This document shows positions 50,001 through 59,815 of a stretch of 64,000 bases of DNA, in pieces. Within the stretch, counting starts at the first letter, position 1; each line of letters starts with the position of its first letter. Position numbers and translations under genes: made by a program. A model generated the notes under the pieces. It ran no database searches. It was not told the origin of the DNA and saw nothing but the letters and a program-made list of their open reading frames with translations. Where the stretch lies: contig CM035236.1 of assembly GCA_020226215.1 (NCBI GenBank), positions 9,119,001 to 9,183,000 of the forward strand, read 5' to 3'. Source of the DNA: Sindora glabra. Lineage: Eukaryota; Streptophyta; Magnoliopsida; Fabales; Fabaceae.

Positions 50001-52700
50001 AAAATTTTATAAGTAAAAAACTATGATATTTGTAATTACCAAATTTGCCATGATTTTGTAAAATGGTCAATGTGTTTTCCAATAATCGATGTAATTTTAA
50101 ATTATAGTAAAATGAACTATGATGGAATCTTCACCGATTAAAAGACATCAGTTAGTCAAAGACAATTAACTTCTAAAAATATTATCATGGAGTTTTCTAA
50201 CATATAATGATTATGAAATTTTATTTATTAGAATGACACCACATTTATATAAATGATGTATATTATAACTAAATCAATGTTTAATAACTAATGTAATTTA
50301 TCTAATATCTATTTACATGTTGGCATTCCTTAGAAACTAACAAGAAAAGTGTAAAAAAAAATACAAAACATTGCGAGGAGAGCAAAGTGCAAGATTAAAA
50401 CATTGTGACATCATTTGTAGTATCAAGATTCTTCCAAGATGGTACTTTGTCTTATGAACTCCAATAAAATCATGAAGCACAAGTTGCTTCTCTACTTTTT
50501 TATGCAAATGAGGTTCACCAACTAAATATCTTGAGGTTTTTATTCTATTTAGGTCTTGATATTTTTAGTATAAATGTATGGTTTAGTTTGTTTGGGCCCT
50601 ATGATTCTATACTAAAATGTTTCTAATCCTCTTTTAACTCATGAATATGTACCATAACCTTATGCATGAAATAAATTGCATGTAGAAGATTGCCTTTATA
50701 AATGTGTAACTGTTTTGATTTTGGATGTGTGCTTGGAAAATATTTTACTCTGAATTATTTATGTTGCATTTTGAAAATATAACATATATGAATATGTTTG
50801 AGTTTTAGGCACATAGTTGAGAATATGTATAGTTTATGATGATTTAAGGTTTGCTTTATGTTCTTATATGTATTATTTTTAGTAGAATAACTTGTCATAG
50901 ATTGAAGTTAGATGCATACTAGTCAGTTCACTACTAAATATGATAATGGGGTTAATAAATTCATTGAATTTGTAATTGTTTGGAAGGGAAGAATTTAGTG
51001 ATGATATCATACAGTGCCTTTACATTAATTGTTATTATGTAAAGAGGGTGATGATCAAGCAAGTATAAGATCATCAATATATCCATGACATTGATCTTAG
51101 GTATATACAAAGAAAATGACATGATAAAGATAACTTGGGTAGCATGTTTGCTAATCATAAAGATGAAAGTTTTAATGGTCACTTAGAGAATATGGTGTAT
51201 AATAAGATAAGCACTGTGCAAAATAATAAGGTCATTTTAGTGACTCAGATAATACATGTTTCTGATACTAAAGATAAAAATTTTGTCTATGCAATGATAT
51301 CATATTACGAGATTATTAAAGATACATAGAAGCTTGACTACATCTAATTTAGGAAATCTATCTTTTAATGTAAGTAGATGGAGAATAACAACAACATTCA
51401 AGTAAACGAGTTACGCGTTGGTAGACCTGGGAAGCCTTTTATAATGGCATCCTACGCAAAAGAAGTTTTTTATGTGTCAGACCCAATTAGTAACAAATGG
51501 TTTATAATTCTTAAAAGGAAGAGACAAATTGTTGGTAGTGATAATAAAGAAGATATAGTCATTGACATTAAAAACATGCCTTCTTTCCAATCAGGACTTC
51601 CTCCAATTAATTGTAAAGGTAATTTAAAAGAGTTTTATGCACAAAAAGATCATAATGAAGGGATATAGGTTAACAATTCTACCAAATAAATTTACTACTA
51701 TAAATTTAAAGTACTAATGTCTTCATTTTTATAATTATATTTACATACATAAATGCTTATTTGTTAGTTTGCATTTTGTTAATAAAAATTATTTAGTTAA
51801 TTTAGGTTTCATGTGAGATGTATATCAACAATGACTCAAAATACTTAAACAAAAAATATTTATATAATAAATTAGAAGGTAATTTTACTTTCAATAATAA
51901 ACTTATTTCTTTATAATTACTATAATAAATAAATTTTCATACTTTATTCCCTTGTACTTTGAAATAGTCTAGTTATATGCCTTCAAGCAATGCAAATCTT
52001 GAAATATTATCTAATCTAATGTCCAAATTATATAGAATTAATGTAATTGGGAAATGTGGCTTTTGTCTTAACTAAGCTGTTATGTATTACATTTACTAAA
52101 TATGTGATTATGTACTGTAACATGAAATATACATTACTTTCCATTTTGTTTAGGGTGTGTAAGTATTTTATAATTGGAGTATTGTTATTCATTTGGAGGT
52201 TTTATATCTATTTCAAATTAAGAGTAGTATGGTAGAAAGTTCTTCAAGATATTGTATAGAATGAAAAAGGATATAAAGAATGAGATGTATGGATAAAGGG
52301 GAACAATTTTTTTTATAAAAAATACAACATCAAATATTTAACAAAATTGATGTCATATATACCACATTCCATGTTGAGTGTTAATGAAAATCAATGTTAA
52401 AGTTTGATTTCAACGATAATTATTTAGTAATAATCGATGCTTTTAACCATTATTGACATCTGGGTCGTATATATATGAAGATACAACAATGGTTTAATCA
52501 ATACATAAAACTAATGTCATTTTATGTTTTATATTGGTTATATAACTAGCGTTATAATTTATTTACAATAATGTTCGATTAAATGTTGACTGTATTCCAA
52601 CATGTGTATGATATAGATTAATAAAAAAACATGGAATTTTAAGTATTATTTTTCTTATTCACATGAAGATTAGTATAGTTTAAGAATTTATATAATGAAA
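47028..52700 (+). mobile_element. Second CACTA-like relic (limits approximate)
   Basis: A decayed CACTA-type left end may be ACTATAAAAATA at 47029. Both flanks of the region hold many short repeats of the form 'catcaatgtt', 'acatcaa' and 'attgatgt' (47040-48200 and 52300-52620), resembling subterminal repeats. A DUF4216-like transposase tail lies at 51135-51668. The right end and target duplications were not found, so the limits are provisional. Confidence 0.4.
51135..51668 (+). pseudogene. DUF4216 remnant of a CACTA transposase
   Basis: One frame runs from 51135 to 51668 with four internal stops (51327 TAG, 51345 TAA, 51363 TAA, 51372 TAG). The residues around them match the family: IIKDT-KLDYI, FRKSIF-CK-MENNNNIQVNEL, then PFIMASYAKEVFYVSDP and KWFIIL. 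The usual FKCxW core is still readable, with the Trp codon now TAG. Family knowledge: DUF4216 forms the C-terminal part of TNP2-type transposases. The upstream TNP2 core was not recognised. Confidence 0.7.
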
Positions 52701-55500
52701 AATTTTCCCAGCTCATATGTAATTGTGATTATGTCTCCTTAATTAATAGGAAAATTACAAAAATGCAATTTATTCACTTATGGTATAATCCAATCCAAGT
52801 TTACTTTGTTTGTTTGCAATTTAAAGTTTCAAAATTGACTTATCTATAACTTGCTTCATTAACATTTTGTCAAATTAAAATAATTTTTCATAAAAAATCA
52901 AATGAAATTTAGGCAATTTTGTCGTGTCTTATTTTTTATTTATCTATTAAAATCATAAAATAAACCAAGAAGTTAAAATTTGATTGGAATTTCATGGATG
53001 CATTATTTGACTTGTGAGGTAGCATTTTGAATCATAGTTAAAATTTAAAGACATGTTGCTAAAACTATTATTTAAACAATTTTAATTTCTATATCTTGCA
53101 ACTATAACAAGGAACCAAAAAAAAATACATCTCAAAAGTATGCAAGTTTTCTTTGATTTTTTCACAAGAAAATGATTTAGGTTCAAAATAAATTTTATGT
53201 GGGTTAATTTTGACACCTTAAATCATAAATGAATAAAATACTACATGTGAATAAATGGTCTTTTTTAAAAAATTAATCATTTTATGTATTTAAGAAATCA
53301 ATCACACATTAATAATTTAGTAATTAATTACTATTAATTAACGCAACCATGTGTGATTTTGAAATTGATTTTTTAGTTAAACTTAGAGTTGTATCATGAT
53401 GTACATAATTGGTGGTTCAATAATTTCTAAAACCATTTTAGGAATTCTATGATGATTTTGGAGTTTCAAATTTTCTGAATTTGAAATTTTGAGGTGATTG
53501 TTAGATTACAACTTTTACATAGAGAGTTAGATAAAGGGCCTAGATGAGAATGATGCATTAACATGCGATGATGGGCCCTATGTTAGGAAGCAAGTCCTTG
53601 ACCTTAAGACAATGGATTATCAACGAATAGGTTGCAATGATAATTAGAGGAACTATCATATATTTTCTTCTACTTGGCTTCCGCTTTTAACAAATTAGCC
53701 ATAGAATGGAATCCAATTACTTGTTTTTCTTTATGATAGGAGTGGTTAAATCATTAGACACACACATGAAAATACCAAGAATCAAATTCTAAATGTAATA
53801 AAGGACACAAACTTTCAAGGAATATTAGGTGCTATTTGCATTACCAACTCTTAACTCCAATTCTTTATATTTATCACTCTTACTCTCTGAGTCTAATCTT
53901 CGATGTCATTTTTGCTACTTCTATGCTTTTTAGGAATAATTGTCTAGAAGAGTGCACTAAAATCATCAATAAAATACCACTCATTACTTACAAACAATCC
54001 AAAACGATGAAGAGGTCATTTTTTTGGCTTGTTGAATCATAAGTTAATGTAAATAAGAGGAAGAAAAAAGGAAAATAGCAAATAATGAATACAACTAAGG
54101 CTCAAAAGCATACTTAGATCATATGATTGATATTTATAAGGTCATATCACAATGTTAATGAGAACATTTAAGTGCTTTAAGAGATTTAAGTGACCTACAA
54201 ATAATAATAATTTTCTAATTTTATTAATTACTTTTGATATCATTCAATTAATGGTGTCTAATTCCTATAATCCAATTAATCACTATGCAAGATACAATTA
54301 ATGATTTAGTGGTGGGCTTGATGCAATATTAATATTCAATAATTTTAATTCTTTTTCATAAATGGCTTTTTCACCTCTAATTATTGTATATTAGTGCCTA
54401 TAATTCACAAGGGAAATAATACATTTGGAGCTATATATATATATAAAACAAAATTGAAATTCTAATATTAACGAATGGAAGATGGAAATCAAAATGGAAT
54501 GCACCTTTAGGGGCAGACCAGTCCCACGCTGCGTCACATGAGAAGCTTCACAAGATGCTCCCCATATCCCTACAAAACAAGCAAAGACAAGAGCCATGGC
54601 ACAAGTACAATTTCATCTCCCTTTCCCATTCTCATTCGTGTATTGAAGAAGCCACGAAACGTGGATTGTAAGGCTCCAACGCGGCATAATTATAACTGGC
54701 CATTTGGCTCCTGCTTCCCCGTCTCGTCCCACGTACGGAAACCAATCGCGTGGCCGGTGGTCCCCCTCCAAACACGCCCTCGACGCTTTCTTTGCCCGTC
54801 CCATATCAGGATACAAAAATATCTTTAGTTATCGTCGTATCCAAACACACGGAAGTAAATTCTATGGTACTCGTATATATTACAAATTTATTTAAATATA
54901 ATAAAATATAAATCGTTGAATGAGATTTTATAAAAGCCACCACATATGGAAGGTTTCTCCACGTATCTGAAATCCCATGCTCGATTTATGCATCCTATCC
55001 CTTTCCAAATATGGAGGAAAAAATCCCATAAAACTTCTTGTAAATAGAAAAATGTAAGGAACTATTTCTGTCATCTTGATGATGGAAATAGTTTCTTAAA
55101 AGAAGAGACTGAGGATATATCCTGCAGTTGCCCACGTATAATCACTTCACTTGCTTTCATTGGCTCGTAGGATTTTCATTTTCTTCGCTACTCGCTTACC
55201 TGTTCTGAGAAATCGAACTGAAAATTATGGCTAACGAAATACGAATCTGCACATGTGCTATTGCTAACCCACATCATTAAAAAATGATGATTTAGACAAT
55301 CTCTTTGCTGCAAAACCAGGACGCTCTCATTGGCGGCTTTCCCTTCATATCATGTTCTGATTGGAGGCTCAACTTTCTATTACAAAGATTCACTTCACAC
55401 GTGCACCGAGCCATTTGCATTTGTGCATTTTTAGAACTCGAATGCAGAGTCGGTGGCCTATTCAAATTTTATTTATTAAATCCCCTTTGCAGAATATAAG
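52701..55500. other. Intergenic region without assigned genes
   Basis: Mostly AT-rich. 54480-54830 is richer in G and C and has overlapping open frames on both strands (96, 67 and 63 codons) without recognisable domains. The frames contradict each other and I do not call a gene. This patch could be a remnant or a conserved non-coding element. No RNA gene signature found. Confidence 0.35.
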
Positions 55501-55514
55501 ATAAATATAGCAAA

Positions 55515-55655
55515 GTTACATTTGAAATTAAATTTTGACTATTAATCGAGAACTGTTATTAGTGAAATAAATTTATAAAATTAAATTTAATAAATATAAA
55601 ATATTTAAAATTTAAGTTTGAATATTACCTCTAATAATTATAACATATTTTTTAA
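55515..55655 (+). mobile_element. MITE-like repeat near the SUKH-like gene
   Basis: Forward copy of the family in the lipase introns: 'acatttgaaattaaatttt', core 'gaaataaatttataaaatta', then 'aaatataaaatatttaaaat'. Its ends are worn. Confidence 0.45.
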
Positions 55656-55968
55656 GATACCAAGGCATTTTTTAGGTAAATAACACATCGCATATATTCG
55701 GGAGGAAATTTACGGTACATAGCAGCCAATTATTTATCAACTCTTTATTTATACATGATTATAATTGGTAACATCTAATTTGTGAACCCCTTTTTATAAG
55801 TTTCAGCACCTTTTTAAACAGTTGAAAAGCAGTACAAGGAGTTTCTCCGGTCATTAGTCTTTATCTATTAGAGGCAAATGCAAGCCCCCTTCTCCCTTTT
55901 ACAACAGAAAAGAGACAAAATTATAAAACTACAGAAGAAAAGCAAAAAAAAAAAAAAGATATTGATTA

Positions 55969-57174
55969 TCATGACCGAGAAACTGACTCAGCAAACTTCC
56001 CCATTCTTTCCACCAGTTCTGGGGATAGCTTCACTGCCGGTTTTCTTCCCTTCTCCGGTCGAAAGTCGAATCCTAAAGCTTCCGATACCTCTTCGGAGCT
56101 CCACCCGGCTTTCCGCAGGGAGTCCGAGAACCTATCCGCTTTCAACAGCAGAGCGTCAAGCACCGCTTGATTATCCACCCAAACCATCTCTCCTTCGAAG
56201 AATCCGGATGCCGACACCTGCACGATTTCGGATATATCCGATTCGCTCCACCCACCTTCTTTCAACACGGACCCTATCTGCTCTATATACTCATCCACCC
56301 ACTTCGGGATTTCAGATCGGGGCATGTCGAAAAACCTCTCCGGCGACGATGACCACGATGATAAAGAATTCCTTCGCCGGCGATCGATGGCAGCGTCGCT
56401 CCAGAACTCGACCCATCTTGGCGTTTTCCCTCCGATGACAATACCGTTATCTAAGCTTCTCCTTGACAAATTGGTTGACAAATCAGTGGGCTTTTCGCTA
56501 ACAGATCTTTGCTTCTTAAGAAGCCGAGGATCCGATTCGGAGCTCTGAAACAGAAACTCCCGATCAAAAAAATCAGAGAGATCCAAACCGCAACAGAAGA
56601 TCATATTCTCGTCGACGAAGAAGATTGGATTACCGGCTAGAGAAGGATTGCAAGGAATGTAGCAATGGTTGAAGATAGGTATCAAAAGAGGAGCTCGTTT
56701 CAATGCATTTCTAGCAACCCGTAATGCCTTCTCGGGTTCGGATGGTCTCGAACCCCACGACTTAGACCAGAGGGTGTTCCGAGCAATTTGGAAAGAAATT
56801 GCGGCAATAGGTAGGTCCAGAGAAGCACGGAGATGTAGCCGAGCTCCGGCGGAACGCCAGTCAGGGAAGCCGGCTCCAACGGGCAAACCGGCAGCGAGAA
56901 CAGCACGTAAGTCTGGTGGAAATGCGAATCCGAACTCGGCCTCCGCGCGAGCGAACTCTGCATCAGAGAGACCAGTTTGAACCTGTATGCCTGAGTTGCG
57001 GAGGTGAGTTATGACCTTATCAGCCAGAGAAGAGAATGATAGAAGACCATTACGTACTGGAAGCGATGATACGGTAGCCGTAGAAGGAACGGATGCGGCT
57101 CTGGCAGAGAGTCGCCGGAGCCCTGCAACGTGAGCCGGATTTAAACCGGTCATCCTCCGGTCCACGTCCACCAT
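55969..57174 (-). CDS. At3g50340/At5g67020-like protein with a SUKH (SMI1/KNR4)-like domain
   Basis: Intronless, 401 aa from the ATG at 57174; the frame is open four codons further upstream but without an ATG. Function unknown. The resemblance to Arabidopsis At3g50340 and At5g67020 is from memory (conserved start ending PAHVAGLRRLSARA). Residues about 69-105 (LSDAEFARAEAEFGFAFPPD, then GLPVGAGFPDW) and about 162-207 (PLLIPIFNHCYIPCNPS, AGNPIFFVDENMIFCCG, LSDFFDREF) look like bacterial SMI1/KNR4 proteins, whose pattern is Leu-Ile-Pro-Ile-x-x-His-x-Tyr-Leu-Pro...Gly-Asn-Pro. A linker rich in Ser/Arg follows. The last 120 residues carry two similar short helices (GGWSESDISEIV and AGWSSEEVSEAL). 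DNA is GC-rich compared with the flanks. A minus-strand TATA box lies upstream. The overlapping plus-strand frame of 186 codons is an antisense shadow. Confidence 0.85.
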   Translation of the reverse strand: MVDVDRRMTGLNPAHVAGLRRLSARAASVPSTATVSSLPVRNGLLSFSSLADKVITHLRNSGIQVQTGLSDAEFARAEAEFGFAFPPDLRAVLAAGLPVGAGFPDWRSAGARLHLRASLDLPIAAISFQIARNTLWSKSWGSRPSEPEKALRVARNALKRAPLLIPIFNHCYIPCNPSLAGNPIFFVDENMIFCCGLDLSDFFDREFLFQSSESDPRLLKKQRSVSEKPTDLSTNLSRRSLDNGIVIGGKTPRWVEFWSDAAIDRRRRNSLSSWSSSPERFFDMPRSEIPKWVDEYIEQIGSVLKEGGWSESDISEIVQVSASGFFEGEMVWVDNQAVLDALLLKADRFSDSLRKAGWSSEEVSEALGFDFRPEKGRKPAVKLSPELVERMGKFAESVSRS

Positions 57175-57356
57175 TTTATTCTCCAAAGGTAGCTGCTTTG
57201 TATATATCTCAGAGCGTGGGCTGTGTAATCGCTGCTGGGGTTGGAAATGGCTGTTTCGAGTGTTTCTTTGCTGTCGTTTGAGAATAAAAAAGAGGGCAAA
57301 AAAGATGAGAGGAATACAGAGGAAGAGGACTTTGGCATGTACAGAAAAAGCTCCCT

Positions 57357-57367
57357 AATTTATATAG
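57357..57367 (-). promoter_or_regulatory. TATA box of the SUKH-like gene
   Basis: On the minus strand the sequence reads CTATATAAATT, a near-perfect plant TATA box, about 185 bp upstream of the start codon. It predicts transcription starting near 57330 and a leader of roughly 155 bases containing CT-rich words. Confidence 0.6.
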
Positions 57368-57399
57368 TAGGAAAAGGAATGGAGCCCATCTTAGGATTT

Positions 57400-58690
57400 T
57401 GGTAATGGAAAATTTGGTTTTCCTATATTACCCTTATCTTTTCATAAAAATGATAAACTGAAAAGTGAAATTAGGAAGCTTGTATCTTTATGGTCCTTAA
57501 AACTGTAGGAATCGAAGTCTGATAGCTGTTGAGCAACGGCTCGTTGAAGGGACAAGGGTGGGTATTGGCCATTGGGAGTTGTTCTTTTGTTGGAAGGTTG
57601 TTCCTTTATCAACGCTATCTAATTTTCCACTGGAGAGGGTCATTGCGGTGCAAATTGCTTTCATTAATTTCCTTTGAGGTAAGATATACACCTTTTTTTC
57701 CTTAAAAATCTAAAAAGAAAAAGGATAGAAGAATTCAATCAAAGTTAACCTTGGGATTTTGGTATGTTTGCTCAGTGGATGGGCCACGAGTAATTATGCA
57801 ATTGTTTGGCTGGTGATAAAGCCAAGTACATAATCATAATATCACATTGTTGTACTATTAATGATTAATTTTTTAAATAATATAATAAAAATTTATTAAT
57901 ATATATATATAACATTTTGAGTTTAAATTTTAAACATGATAAAAAAAATAAAAATTTTAAAATAATATTAAGTACTATTACACCTTTAAAGTAGTAATTA
58001 TGGTACCCTTAATGTCAAACTTTTTTTTTTTTGGTTTTTCAATGTTGTAAACTCTTTCTTTCTATGTTTCGGCCTCTGTTTTAAGAAACATGAAGAGAAA
58101 GCTAAATCAACTAATCATTGGTCATTAGAAATCAGCATAACGATGTGGGTGTCTCGTAAGTTAAGGGCAAGGGTTAATTCTTTCATAAAATGTCCTAATC
58201 CAAGGAGCAATTTTTGTGCAAATACATGATGAATTTGTAGCAAGTTTGGTGTCGTTAACTCCCATGGTAGTTCATCTCACCTAATGTGTTATTGGGACCA
58301 ATGCCCGAAACAGCAATTGAAGCTTCCACCCAATTTCAAAATTTTACACATCTTAACCTCCATTTATCATGAGATTTTCAAATTAGGAAATATAAAAGAA
58401 TTAAATTTTTTGGTGAACAAAAGAATTAATTTAAAATAAACGAGTAACCTTTCCATAGAATCCAGTCTCTTTAATTTATTAGTAAATTTTATGTTCATAA
58501 TTCATGAGATTTTATTAACCATCATTTAAAACTTATAAAAGAAATCGGAATTCAATTCACTTAGAATTAATTTAATATATAATTTAATTTGAAATGAATT
58601 GAATTTTTATTTTTTTCATTATTCCTATCCACAATGGAAAGATTTATATTATACTGGTCATTTCTAAATTGATAATCTCATAGTTTAAAA
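57400..58690. other. Intergenic region
   Basis: AT-rich in the second half. A poly-T run lies at 58021-58032. No gene or recognisable repeat. Confidence 0.4.
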
Positions 58691-58752
58691 AAGGAAAAAA
58701 AACTCATGAGAGTGTTATTTTTACAAATCGAACTCTCCATGAAATTACATAT

Positions 58753-59160
58753 AAACTACAAACACCCTAAAGAAATTGATTCACGAGCTGCCTCTTTCTT
58801 GAAAGCATCGGTGAGAAGTTGTAATGAAACACCCTCTCGACTCGTTAGTGGTTTGCATACTACCGAGGCAATTAAAAGTTGGGTTGCAGTAACCAGCTTA
58901 ACAAGGGCTGGTGTAGTCACGTGTGCCTTCTTTTTTAACCCCAAAGTTTCAATAATTAATTAAAGATTGGGAAGTAAAAACAAAAAAATCAGTGAACATA
59001 AATATACAAAAGCCATAAAAATTTCCTCAAATCTACCAAGCTTAACATCTTTCCTCCTTTGAACTGCATGATTAACATTTTCTGTTAAAAAAGTTGATGC
59101 CTTCTCTAACAGTCGTCTGGCTGCGTGGGTTGCATAAAAAACAGGTGATCAGCACAATGA
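58753..59160 (-). pseudogene. Unassigned coding-like fragment in two blocks
   Basis: On the minus strand, block one (about 59160-58980) reads YATHAARRLLEKASTFLTEN and continues NHAVQRRKDVKLGRFEEI. Block two (about 58950-58756) reads ETLGLKKKAHVTTPALVKLV, then ATQLLIASVVCKPLTSREGV, then LLTDAFKKEAARESISLG. Both have amphipathic, protein-like composition and balanced DNA in an AT-rich setting. A stop lies between them, so a short intron or decay must be assumed. I do not recognise the family. It could be part of a broken or captured gene. Confidence 0.4.
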
Positions 59161-59655
59161 AAGTAATCTGTTAAATACATTTCAATGCTGAAGTTAATTT
59201 ACTTTAAGAAGGTAGAGAAACGGCGTATTAGTAGTTGGATCAAAATGAATATACATTAAGGCATGATGTTTGCTGTAGTGCATCGGCCAGTAAAAGATGT
59301 ACATGATCGAGGTTGGAAAATTCTTACCCTTTTTTGTTTGAGTGGAAAGAGCAACATGATTTTGGTAGAGTTCTACTTGATAAGAATATGCAAGGCAAAA
59401 GATTATGAATGGGCGCCTTACTGAACCGCGTTGTAACCATAAGCCAAGCGTTTAAGCTCAATTACTAAAGCTTTTTGATGAATTAAGATGTGATTGGGTA
59501 TCCAATAAATAGACAATCAGTCAAACAAGAGGGTGAAAATATCGGTTAAAATATCGAATTACGTTTTTTTACAAACAATTTACCGTTTTACGGTCGTTGC
59601 GAAACAATTTACCGGAATACGTAGGGCACCATTCCAATTGGCGCTCAGGGGGCTG

Positions 59656-59815
59656 GGAGGCGCCCTTCAAAGTGGCATCCTCCAGCCCAAGGCACCCTTG
59701 GAGGCGTCATTTGAAGTGGTGCCCCCAGCATGGAGGCGCCATTCAAACTGGTGCCCTCCAGGGGCGCCAAATTCGAAATTTGAATGGGAGGCGCCTAATG
59801 AAATGGCGCCTTCCC
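59656..59815 (+). repeat. Array of five GGCGCC palindromes before the MULE
   Basis: Five units of about 26-35 bp each pair a GGAGGCGCC-like arm with a GGCGCCTCC-like arm across a 7-12 base loop containing TTCAAA or TGAAA. Examples: GGAGGCGCCA with TGGTGCCCTCC (about 59731-59760) and GGCGCC with GGCGCC (about 59790-59810). Shortly downstream are a TATA-like 'cttaaatacccc' (59820) and a CT-rich leader. This looks like the promoter/5' end of the element. The region is strikingly GC-rich against its surroundings. Confidence 0.7.

Noticed and set aside
55878..56438. 186-codon plus-strand frame
   Set aside because: It is antisense to the SUKH-like gene, shows no domain and owes its length to the GC-rich codons of the real gene.
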